Shown: positions 26,166-33,984 of the stretch, one piece after another
Numbering within the stretch: the first letter of the stretch is position 1
Layout of the letters: every line of letters begins with the position of its first letter
Position numbers and translations under genes: made by a program
Notes under the pieces: model-generated
Told to the model about the DNA's origin: nothing
Seen by the model: the letters and a program-made list of their open reading frames with translations, nothing else
The model's database searches: none
Origin: Bacteroidales bacterium
Lineage (GTDB): Bacteria > Bacteroidota > Bacteroidia > Bacteroidales > UBA12170
Reading direction: 5' to 3'
NCBI GenBank assembly: GCA_027858955.1
Contig: JAQIBR010000244.1
Location: 1-34,743 of the forward strand
Length of the DNA stretch: 34,743 nucleotides

Positions 26166-27293
26166 ATGATTCCAAGACAAGTATATAAGTTGATTCAAAA
26201 GAGAATTGATGACAAGAAAGTAATAATTGTTTTAGGCCCACGGCAATCTGGAAAAACAACATTGCTAGAAAAATTTGCAGCAGATAATTTTCCAAATGCA
26301 TTGTGGTGGAATGGTGATGAGACTGATACAAGGCAATTCCTTAAGAATCCAACTTCAACGATTTTAAAATCCTTGATTGGGGTCAATAAGCTGTTAATCA
26401 TAGACGAAGCTCAAAGAATTGAGAATATTGGATTGTGCATAAAATTAATATATGATAATATTAATGGTGTGAAAGTGATAGCATCAGGATCATCTGCTTT
26501 TGAACTTGCAAATAAAATTAATGAGCCATTAACAGGAAGGAAATGGGAATATTTTCTTTATCCAATTTCGTATTCTGAAATGATTGAATATCATGGAGCG
26601 ATAAATGAACGTAGGCTTTTTGAAAGCCGAATAATTTATGGTTATTATCCAGATGTGTTAAATAATTCTGGCGATGAGAAAATAATTTTACAACAACTAG
26701 CTGACAGTTATTTATATAAAGATATTCTAATTTGGGAAAAGATTCAAAAACCCGACCGTTTAGAAGCTTTAGTTCAGGCCTTAGCTTATCAGCTTGGAAA
26801 CGAGGTCTCTTTTTTAGAGCTAGCTAGGATTACAGGATTGGATAAGGAAACTGTAGAGCGATATATCATACTTCTTGAGCGAGCATTTGTAGTTTTTCGT
26901 TTGCGCTCGTTTAGTCGAAATCACAGATCAGAATTAAAGAAAAGTCGCAAAATTTACTTTTATGATAATGGTTTGCGCAATGCTATTATAAAAAATTTCA
27001 ATCCTCTAGGTTTACGGAATGATGTTGGTGCGCTATGGGAGAATTTTCTTATGAGCGAAAGGCTAAAGTTTCTTCAATATAATGAAATTTTTACTAATAG
27101 ATATTTTTGGAGAACCCATAGCCAGCAAGAAATAGATTATCTGGAGGAAAGGGAAGGGAAGCTTTTTGCATATGAGTTTAAATGGAATATTAATGCAAAA
27201 GCCAAATTTTCAAAGACATTTACAAACACTTATCCTGATAACGAAACTCAATTAATCACTCCAGCTAATTTTGAAAAATTTATATGTTCCTAG
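26166..27293 (+). CDS. AAA ATPase with DUF4143-type C-terminal domain, 375 aa
   Basis: The protein has Walker A GPRQSGKTT (24-32), Walker B LLIIDEAQ (near 77-84) and the sensor string IASGSSAFEL, the usual pattern of the AAA_14/DUF4143 family. The middle region carries a winged-helix-like part (LARITGLDKETVERYIILLERAFVVFRL). The C-terminus has EIDYLEEREGKLFAYEFKW, a spacing of Asp and Glu-x-Lys that recalls PD-(D/E)xK nuclease folds and is typical for the family. These ATPases are common in mobile and variable regions; their biochemical function is unsettled. It has its own promoter box, 171 bases after mazG, and is separated by 272 bases from the restriction operon. Involvement in defence is a guess from position. 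Confidence 0.85.
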   Translation: MIPRQVYKLIQKRIDDKKVIIVLGPRQSGKTTLLEKFAADNFPNALWWNGDETDTRQFLKNPTSTILKSLIGVNKLLIIDEAQRIENIGLCIKLIYDNINGVKVIASGSSAFELANKINEPLTGRKWEYFLYPISYSEMIEYHGAINERRLFESRIIYGYYPDVLNNSGDEKIILQQLADSYLYKDILIWEKIQKPDRLEALVQALAYQLGNEVSFLELARITGLDKETVERYIILLERAFVVFRLRSFSRNHRSELKKSRKIYFYDNGLRNAIIKNFNPLGLRNDVGALWENFLMSERLKFLQYNEIFTNRYFWRTHSQQEIDYLEEREGKLFAYEFKWNINAKAKFSKTFTNTYPDNETQLITPANFEKFICS

Positions 27294-27393
27294 ATATATA
27301 AAGTTTTTTAATTTTTGCAAAAAGAAACAGTTGCAGAAGGAAGATATCCCTAGGTTACCCACAAGCTAAAATCCCGACACACATTCATACACA

Positions 27394-27435
27394 TTTGGTT
27401 TTTTTCAACACGAAATCCAACCCTAAAAAACCAAA
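27394..27435. repeat. A/T-stem inverted repeat upstream of the restriction operon
   Basis: TTTGGTTTTTT (27394-27404) is exactly inverted as AAAAAACCAAA (27425-27435), with 20 bases between. It could act as a weak terminator after the ATPase gene or be a boundary remnant. A second inverted pair, GCTCAAC (27456-27462) and GTTGAGC (27475-27481), follows. Confidence 0.4.
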
Positions 27436-27513
27436 AGAGTATAAATCTCCCCATCGCTCAACGACTGTTAATAAGTTGAGCAAAACTAAATAGATAAAAG
27501 CACAAAAAGAAAC

Positions 27514-27549
27514 GATTAATTTGACTATCATTGTCAAATGAAATTAATC
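27514..27549. promoter_or_regulatory. Compound palindrome, candidate operator of the XRE regulator
   Basis: GATTAATTT (27514-27522) is exactly inverted as AAATTAATC (27541-27549). Overlapping it, ATTTGAC (27519-27525) is exactly inverted as GTCAAAT (27533-27539) around seven bases. A smaller palindrome, GTGAT-AA-ATCAC (27552-27563), lies between this and the ATG at 27566. Paired palindromes right before an XRE gene that leads a restriction-modification operon are the classic layout of controller-protein (C-box) sites, so autoregulation is inferred. Confidence 0.55.
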
Positions 27550-27565
27550 AAGTGATAAATCACAA

Positions 27566-27883
27566 ATGAAAATAGACAAATCAACAGGAGAAATACTTCG
27601 GGAGAAAAGAGAAGAAAAAGGATTGCTTCTTCGACAAGTAGCTGCCAAACTCGACATTGACACCGCAATACTCAGTAAAATTGAGAGAAGCGAAAGAAAA
27701 GCGAGTAAAGAACAGATAATAAAGCTGGCAAAAATTCTTGATTTAAAAGAAGAAAATTTACTCATTCAATATTTGAGTGAAAAAATACTGTACGAAATAA
27801 AAGATGAAGAACTTGGGAGCAAAGCACTAAAAGTAGCTGAAAAAAAAATGAAATACATAAGAAAAAATAAAAGCGGAAATTGA
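27566..27883 (+). CDS. XRE-family HTH regulator, controller-like, 105 aa
   Basis: A small DNA-binding protein whose residues about 8-62 form an XRE/Cro helix-turn-helix (ILREKREEKGLLLRQVAAKL, DTAILSKIERSERKASKEQI, KLAKILDLKEENLL), followed by a Lys-rich helical tail. It lies directly ahead of the restriction gene; its TGA overlaps the ATG of res (TGATG), so the two are translationally coupled. The family, position and the palindromes upstream suggest a controller protein that sets timing and level of restriction-modification. It is slightly longer than classic C proteins (about 80 residues). Other roles, such as an antitoxin-like repressor, cannot be excluded. Confidence 0.85.
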   Translation: MKIDKSTGEILREKREEKGLLLRQVAAKLDIDTAILSKIERSERKASKEQIIKLAKILDLKEENLLIQYLSEKILYEIKDEELGSKALKVAEKKMKYIRKNKSGN

Positions 27884-30600
27884 TGGAATTAAAATTAGAA
27901 CTATTAGAATACCAAGAAACCGCAATTAAATCAGTTGTGAATGTATTTGACGGAAACGACAAAAACACATTTGACAATGCTTGTACGGATGGTATTCGTT
28001 CAAATATTTGTTCACTCTCAAACGAACAATTAACAGAAAATATCAAATCAATTTTGCTTGAAAATGCAATTGATGAAAAAATTGCAGAACTCAAAGAAGA
28101 AAGGGAGTTGACTATTGAAATGGAAACTGGAACAGGAAAAACACTTGTTTACATTAAGTCCATTTACGAAATGTTCAAACATTACGGATTTACAAAATTT
28201 ATTATCCTTGTTCCTTCGATTGCTATTCGACAAGGAGTTTTAAGCACGCTCTCAACTTTTGAAAAACAATTGGAAGAAATTTACGGGTTTACACCCAAAG
28301 CATTTGAATACAGTAGTAAACGACTGAACAAAGTAACCAACTTTGTAGAAGAACAGCATCCGCAAATAATGGTAATGACCTTGGCTTCTTTTAACTCGGA
28401 AGATAAAATTTTGAACCAAGCCAAAAGAGAAGATTTATTTGCAAACATTCCGTTTATTGAAGCTATTGGGCGAACAAATCCAATCATCATAATGGATGAG
28501 CCACAAGAAGGAATGGACACGCCAAATTCCATTAAACAAATTGCAAAACTCAATCCACTTTTTAAAATTAGATATTCGGCAACACACAAAGTTGCAAAAA
28601 ACAAAACTTATCGTCTAACTCCCTACGACAGTTACACACAAGGTTTAGTCAAAAAGATTGAAGTTTTAACTGTTACCGAAAAGAATGATGAAGCCACTTT
28701 GAAATTGGAACTTACAGAAACCAAACACGGAAAGAATCTAATACAAGCACAAAATCAAGCTTGGCAACTATTGGCAAGTGGAAAGATTGAATTTAAGAAT
28801 ACAAAATGGCTGAAAGATGGAGATAACTTAGGAAAAGTAACTAACAACCCAAGTTATTTAAAATATTCGATTAGCAGAATAAACAAAAGTTTAAGAACAG
28901 GAAAATGGTCTGTTAGTTTTCATAATGGTGTTGAAATTTTTGAAAAACAAGCTTCTGGAAATGTACAAAGTATTTGGGCGTTACAATTTGAGTGGCTCAT
29001 ACTTCGTCATTTTACAAAAAAGCAAAAACTACAAGAAAAAGGCATAAAATGCCTTTCGCTTATTTTTATTGATAAAGTTGCCAATTACGTAAGTGATGAC
29101 CCAATAATCAAAAACCTTTTCATTGTAAAATACAAAGAAATTTATCCTGAATTTCATGAAAATAAAGAACCAACCGCAGAGCATATTGAAATGATTCAAG
29201 GTTCTTATTTTGCGAAAACCACAAAAAACGAGTTTACAGATAATGAAACATCAATGCGAAAAAACAAGGATGTTTTTGATGCAATTTTAAAAGACAAACA
29301 AGGCTTGTTAAGTTTTGGTGATTCCGTTTCCAATCAAATTGAATTTATCTTTTCACACTCCGCTTTAGGTGTTGGTTGGGATAATCCAAATATCTTTAAC
29401 ATTGCTACATTAAGCAATTCTTTTTCTGAAATCAAAAAACGCCAAGAAATTGGTAGAGGCTTACGAATATGTGTAGATACTAACGGACAGCGTATTTATG
29501 ACAAATTAAATGTAGATGATGCTGAACGAATTAACCAACTGACAGTAATTCCAAACGAGACTTACGAAACTTTTGTAACGCAATATCAAGAGGAAATAAA
29601 AGAGGTTTATGGTGATTCTGGTGCTGGTGCGGGAATGACCCATACACACAAAGGAGAAAAACAAAATGAAATTCATTTTAAGCGAAGCGAAAATGACACT
29701 ATCAATAAAGCTTTTATACGATTCTGGAATGCTTTAGCTAAGAAAACAACTTACACCGTAGGTTTTGATGAAGCATCATTGATTAAAAGAAGTAAAGAGG
29801 CTTTGAATACTATTGAAATTGCTGATTATGTAGCAGAAGTGAGTAGCAGAACCATTGGCTCTATTACAGAAGAAGGCATTGAAGATGAATTTGGAGGTAA
29901 AGAAAACTACAAACTAAAAGCTCATTTCTCAGCATTGGATTTAGTAGAAGAAATAAGTGAGAGCACAGGGCTAAGTTATAATACAACTATTGAAATAATT
30001 GAAAAAACAAATCACGAGAATTTCGCTAAAAATCCTCCTCAATTTATTCATCAAGCATCTGCATTAATAAAGAATATTGAGTTAGAAGAAATGATAAGAG
30101 GTTTAAATTATCATTTGACAGACGAAACTTTTCCTTTTGAATTTAACGACTTTGTAAAACAAGTTGATGACTCTCAGTACAGAGATACTCCAAATAGAGG
30201 TTTTTACAACAGAATGCTCACTGATAGTAATATTGAAAGAAGTTTTGCATTAGGGGCAGATTTAGATGATGAAATCATTTGCTTTATGAAACTCCCTGCT
30301 TATTACAAAATTCCAACTCCTATTGGAAAATACAATCCCGATTTTGGTATTGTAATGAAACGTAAAAGTTTAAGGGATGGAAAAGAAAGTGAGTTCTACT
30401 TTGTAATTGAAACCAAAGGAACAAACGACATCAACGATAAAAAAGCTCTAAAAGAAAGTGAGATTTATAAAATTGAATGTGCCTTAAAGCATTTTGCCAC
30501 ATTAGGAGTAGAAGTACAATACAAAGCACCTGTTAAAGACTACCAATATTTTAAAACAGAAGCTACCAAAAACATTAGCGCATTAATTGAAGAAGTATAA
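27883..30600 (+). CDS. Type III restriction enzyme subunit Res (helicase-nuclease), 905 aa
   Basis: Res is the translocating and cleaving subunit of a type III restriction-modification complex and acts with Mod on unmodified foreign DNA. The start is the ATG at 27883, overlapping the XRE stop; a TTG one codon earlier is less likely. The SF2 helicase core shows Walker A METGTGKT (80-87), the DEPQ box (205-208) typical of type III Res in place of DEAH, an SAT motif (YSATHK) and motif VI EIGRGLRI. At the C-terminus NPDF (Asp-820) and ETKG (Glu-843, Lys-845) give the PD-(D/E)xK nuclease centre. Length and order agree with known Res proteins. All motifs are intact, so the enzyme is probably active. 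KilA-N follows with a one-base overlap. Confidence 0.93.
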   Translation: MELKLELLEYQETAIKSVVNVFDGNDKNTFDNACTDGIRSNICSLSNEQLTENIKSILLENAIDEKIAELKEERELTIEMETGTGKTLVYIKSIYEMFKHYGFTKFIILVPSIAIRQGVLSTLSTFEKQLEEIYGFTPKAFEYSSKRLNKVTNFVEEQHPQIMVMTLASFNSEDKILNQAKREDLFANIPFIEAIGRTNPIIIMDEPQEGMDTPNSIKQIAKLNPLFKIRYSATHKVAKNKTYRLTPYDSYTQGLVKKIEVLTVTEKNDEATLKLELTETKHGKNLIQAQNQAWQLLASGKIEFKNTKWLKDGDNLGKVTNNPSYLKYSISRINKSLRTGKWSVSFHNGVEIFEKQASGNVQSIWALQFEWLILRHFTKKQKLQEKGIKCLSLIFIDKVANYVSDDPIIKNLFIVKYKEIYPEFHENKEPTAEHIEMIQGSYFAKTTKNEFTDNETSMRKNKDVFDAILKDKQGLLSFGDSVSNQIEFIFSHSALGVGWDNPNIFNIATLSNSFSEIKKRQEIGRGLRICVDTNGQRIYDKLNVDDAERINQLTVIPNETYETFVTQYQEEIKEVYGDSGAGAGMTHTHKGEKQNEIHFKRSENDTINKAFIRFWNALAKKTTYTVGFDEASLIKRSKEALNTIEIADYVAEVSSRTIGSITEEGIEDEFGGKENYKLKAHFSALDLVEEISESTGLSYNTTIEIIEKTNHENFAKNPPQFIHQASALIKNIELEEMIRGLNYHLTDETFPFEFNDFVKQVDDSQYRDTPNRGFYNRMLTDSNIERSFALGADLDDEIICFMKLPAYYKIPTPIGKYNPDFGIVMKRKSLRDGKESEFYFVIETKGTNDINDKKALKESEIYKIECALKHFATLGVEVQYKAPVKDYQYFKTEATKNISALIEEV

Positions 30601-31424
30601 TGGGAAAAACAAAAAAAATAAATATTGAAGGCACTTCAATAACAGTACTTTCCCAAAAGAAAGATGATTTTATTTCTCTTACCGATATGGCGAAAAGTCA
30701 ATTGCAGGATGTTGTAATTATAAAATGGCTTAGCTTAAAAAGTACTATTGAATATCTTGGTGAATGGGAAGCATTGTACAATCCTGATTTTAATTATACC
30801 GAATTCGGTACAATTAAAAATGAATCAGGTAGTAACAACTTTGTTTTATCTGTAAAAAATTGGATTGAAGCTACTAACGCAATAGGCTTAACTGCTAGAG
30901 CAGGAAGATACGGAGGAACTTATGGACATAAAGATATTGCCTTTCATTTTGGAATGTGGATTAGTCCAAAATTCCAATTACTACTTGTAAAAGAATACCA
31001 ACGACTAAAAGAAGATGAAAGTGATAGACTAAAACTACAATGGAATTTCCAAAGAACATTAGCAAAAGTAAATTACAAAATTCATACAGATGCCATAAAG
31101 AAAAACCTAATTCCTAATCAATTAAGTGGCAAACAAACGTCTATTATATATGCCAATGAAGCAGATGTACTAAACATTGCCTTATTTGGAAAAACAGCTA
31201 AACAATGGAGAGAAGAAAACCCTAACGAAAAAGGTAATGTTAGAGATTTTGCTACCATTCAGCAATTGGTTGTATTATCAAATTTGGAAAGCATCAATGC
31301 TATGCTTATTCATCAAGAGTTGTCTCAAAAAGACAGATTGATACAACTCAATTCAATGGCAATTACACAAATGAAATCGCTGGTAGAAAATATCATTATA
31401 AAGAAATTAGACAATGAGCAATAA
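30600..31424 (+). CDS. KilA-N domain protein, 274 aa
   Basis: The N-terminal half (FISLTDMAKSQLQDVVIIKWLSLKSTIEYLGEWEALYNPDFN and VKNWIEATNAIGLTARAGRYGGTYGHKDIAFHFGMWI) is a KilA-N DNA-binding domain, otherwise known from phage proteins. The C-terminal half is helical with GKQTSIIYANEADVLNIALFGKTAKQWREENP and a late coil. The ATG overlaps the res stop by one base (TAATG) and its own stop is 10 bases inside mod, so it is tightly bound into the operon. KilA-N genes between res and mod are known from other Bacteroidota type III loci. The role is unknown; DNA binding, regulation or target modulation are all possible. Confidence 0.88.
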   Translation: MGKTKKINIEGTSITVLSQKKDDFISLTDMAKSQLQDVVIIKWLSLKSTIEYLGEWEALYNPDFNYTEFGTIKNESGSNNFVLSVKNWIEATNAIGLTARAGRYGGTYGHKDIAFHFGMWISPKFQLLLVKEYQRLKEDESDRLKLQWNFQRTLAKVNYKIHTDAIKKNLIPNQLSGKQTSIIYANEADVLNIALFGKTAKQWREENPNEKGNVRDFATIQQLVVLSNLESINAMLIHQELSQKDRLIQLNSMAITQMKSLVENIIIKKLDNEQ

Positions 31425-33336
31425 CATAAACGATACAGAAAACCCAATGGAAAACGTACAAACGCACGATTGGAACAAAGAACGTTTGGAACAATTAAAA
31501 CTATTAATGCCAGACCTTTTTACCAATGATGGTAAACTTAACATTAGCGAATTAAAAAAAGTAATTGACCTTGAAAGCGTAAACGAAACTGAGCGTTACG
31601 AATTTAGATGGTTTGGAAAAAGCAATGCTAAAAGAGAAGCCTTTACACCTACTGATGCTACACTTGTTTATGATGATGAAAGAAGTGTAAACCCTACCGA
31701 AAGCGAAAACCTAATTATTGAAGGCGAAAATTTAGCGGTATTGAAATTACTAAGCAATAGCTACCGAGAACAAGTAAAGTGTATTTACATTGACCCACCA
31801 TACAATACAGGAAAAGACTTTGTGTATTCTGATAAATTTAACCAAGACAAAAAGGAATACTGGGAGGATGCTGAAATAACTGAAAATGGTTTTAAAATAG
31901 ATACCAATGCAGAAACTGATGGGCGTTTTCATAGCAATTGGCTGAATATGATGTACAGCAGACTACTGATTGCAAGACAGTTGTTAAAAGAAGATGGCGT
32001 AATTTTTATTTCCATCGATGATAATGAGGTACACCACTTAAGAAAATTATGTGATGATGTTTTTGGGGAGGAGAATTTTTTAGGAAACATTGTATGGAAG
32101 CATACAGAACAAAGTAAAAATGACGAAAAATATTTTTCTCGACAATTCAATAATATAATGGTGTTTAGAAAATCAGAAGCAATTGAAAGCTTTAGATTTC
32201 CAAGAACAGAAGAAGATAATGTAAATTATTCCAACCCCGATAATGACCCTGAAGGAGAATGGAGGGGTGGAGATACAAGAAGTCCAAACTACAGAAAGAC
32301 TTTATTATTTGACATTACTACTCCAAGCGGAAAAACAATTGCACCTCCTGAAAATGGGTGGAGATGGCAAGAATCAGAAATACTGTCAAAAATTGAAAAC
32401 AGAGAAATTATTTTCAGTGATGATGAAACAAGAATAATTAGAAAAATATATCTAAAAAATCAAAATGGTAGAGTTGCTGAAAACATATGGCAAGGTGGTC
32501 TTTTTGGTACAACAAGAAGTGCCAATGCGGAAATCAAAACCCTTTTCAATGATGAAGTGATTTTTGACACTCCCAAGCCCTCATCTTTGATTAAAATGAT
32601 TGTAAATCTATTTTTCAACGAACAAGATTTTAAAAAATTTTTGATATTAGATTTTTTCGCAGGTTCAGGCACAACAGGACAAGCAGTAACAGAGCTAAAC
32701 AAAGAAGATGGCGGAAACAGAAAATACATTTTAGTACAACTACCAGAAACCACAGACAAAAAAAGTGAGGCATACAAAGCAGGTTACAAAAAAATAAGTG
32801 ACATCACTATTGAGCGAAACAAGCGAGTGGTTGAAAAAATTATTAAAGAAAAGGCAGCCGCATCTCCTGATTTATTCAGCAAAAAAGAAAGTGAGCAAGA
32901 GCAATTAAAAGGTTTGGGTTTTAAAGTATTCAAACTTCAAAAATCAAACTTCCCAAGAGTTGAGTTTGCCCCAGACCCGGAAAAATCAGAAGAAGAAAAT
33001 ATTGAGTTACTTAAAAAATACATCAAAGACAAAGAAGCCCAATTGGTTTCTGCTTTCAATAAAGATGAATTGATTACCGAAATATTAATCAAAAACGGTT
33101 TCAAACTCAATTACACTCTAACCAAACAAGAAGAATTCAAAAAGAATGAAATACTGTTTGTTACAGATGGAGACAAAGAAACTTTAATTTGTTTAGATGT
33201 AATTATTGCAGACGAAACCGTAGAACATTTCAAAACCCATACAGACCAAAAATTAATTGTATTGGAACGTGCTTTAGACACCACCAAAAAATGGAATTTA
33301 AAACACGCTATGGGCGATAAGTTTAATGCTTTTTAA
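31414..33336 (+). CDS. Type III DNA methyltransferase Mod (beta class), 640 aa
   Basis: Mod methylates adenine at its recognition site and gives sequence specificity to Res. The beta-class order is visible: catalytic motif DPPYNTG (127-133) first, then a variable target-recognition region (about 200-400), then the S-adenosylmethionine motif DFFAGSGTTGQAV (413-425). The N-terminus carries the typical type III RYEFRWFGKSNAKREAF and ENLIIEGENLAVLKLL segments. The C-terminal ~170 residues are helical and probably contact Res. Catalytic motifs look intact. Overlaps the KilA-N gene by 11 bases, and the GIY-YIG-like gene follows after 3 bases. Confidence 0.95.
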   Translation: MSNNINDTENPMENVQTHDWNKERLEQLKLLMPDLFTNDGKLNISELKKVIDLESVNETERYEFRWFGKSNAKREAFTPTDATLVYDDERSVNPTESENLIIEGENLAVLKLLSNSYREQVKCIYIDPPYNTGKDFVYSDKFNQDKKEYWEDAEITENGFKIDTNAETDGRFHSNWLNMMYSRLLIARQLLKEDGVIFISIDDNEVHHLRKLCDDVFGEENFLGNIVWKHTEQSKNDEKYFSRQFNNIMVFRKSEAIESFRFPRTEEDNVNYSNPDNDPEGEWRGGDTRSPNYRKTLLFDITTPSGKTIAPPENGWRWQESEILSKIENREIIFSDDETRIIRKIYLKNQNGRVAENIWQGGLFGTTRSANAEIKTLFNDEVIFDTPKPSSLIKMIVNLFFNEQDFKKFLILDFFAGSGTTGQAVTELNKEDGGNRKYILVQLPETTDKKSEAYKAGYKKISDITIERNKRVVEKIIKEKAAASPDLFSKKESEQEQLKGLGFKVFKLQKSNFPRVEFAPDPEKSEEENIELLKKYIKDKEAQLVSAFNKDELITEILIKNGFKLNYTLTKQEEFKKNEILFVTDGDKETLICLDVIIADETVEHFKTHTDQKLIVLERALDTTKKWNLKHAMGDKFNAF

Positions 33337-33339
33337 AGA

Positions 33340-33795
33340 ATGACAAATGAAGTAACCATATATTTTGACAGTCCAAAGTCATTTGAGCCATCCAATATAA
33401 AACCATTGAATGGTATTGCGGGATTATACTTCATTTTTACTCAATCTATTGATATACAATATCCATTTGACAAGTCAAAACTATTGTATATCGGAATGAG
33501 CGAGAAGAAAACTAATAGTATTGGCAGTAGATTAGTAGGGCATTTTGATGGTAAATCAAAAAACTTAGGTTTAAGCAATTACAGAAAAGTTGAACCTTTA
33601 CTATTTACCTACATTAATTTTGAAATGCTTAAAAATATTTGGCAATTCCGAATCGAAGATTTGGAAAGTTATTTCATTCTGGATTTTGTGGAACAATATG
33701 GGGTTTACCCGATTTGCAATAACAAATCTGGTTTTGAAATTCAAAATAAAACGCTATCCTCCAGTTTTAAAATTGATTGGAAATACTTTAAATAA
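33340..33795 (+). CDS. GIY-YIG-like nuclease domain protein, 151 aa
   Basis: The protein shows the pattern of a small GIY-YIG nuclease: GLY (28-30) and YIG (50-52) joined by a beta hairpin, then an Arg in IGSRLVGHF (Arg-64), a glutamate in IEDLESYFI (Glu-106 or Glu-109) and an Asn in YPICNNKSG (127-128). These are the positions of the two tyrosines, the Arg, the metal-binding Glu and the Asn of the family. It has no partner DNA-binding domain. Three bases follow the mod stop, and a small acidic gene follows after 6 bases, so it belongs to the same operon. It may be a second nuclease of the defence system or an unrelated passenger; assignment is from motif reading only. Confidence 0.65.
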   Translation: MTNEVTIYFDSPKSFEPSNIKPLNGIAGLYFIFTQSIDIQYPFDKSKLLYIGMSEKKTNSIGSRLVGHFDGKSKNLGLSNYRKVEPLLFTYINFEMLKNIWQFRIEDLESYFILDFVEQYGVYPICNNKSGFEIQNKTLSSSFKIDWKYFK

Positions 33796-33801
33796 ACCAC
33801 T

Positions 33802-33984
33802 ATGGCAGACAAAGTAAAATCTGGAAAAGAAATATTAGATGATTTTTTCAATGATATTGAAGAAATTGAGAATGTAGATACGGACATTGCAAAAATGCTA
33901 GCGGAACTTTATCAGAATGATAAATTGACAGATACTAATGTTAAGAATGAACTTCAAAAACTGAGAGATGGAAGTAAAGATTAA
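33802..33984 (+). CDS. Small acidic protein of unknown function, 60 aa
   Basis: I do not recognise this small protein. It is strongly acidic in the middle (ILDDFFNDIEEIENVDTDIAKMLAELY) and basic at both ends, with predicted helices and no signal peptide or cysteine. The next gene (the ATPase) starts inside it, overlapping by 17 bases, and it follows the GIY-YIG-like gene by 6 bases. That tight fit makes it likely to be real and to be a partner of the ATPase, perhaps a regulatory subunit or an inhibitor; this is inference. Confidence 0.7.
   Translation: MADKVKSGKEILDDFFNDIEEIENVDTDIAKMLAELYQNDKLTDTNVKNELQKLRDGSKD

Noticed and set aside
27293-27330. Intrinsic terminator after the DUF4143-type gene
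   Set aside because: A T-run (GTTTTTTAATTTTTG) is present but no stable stem precedes it.
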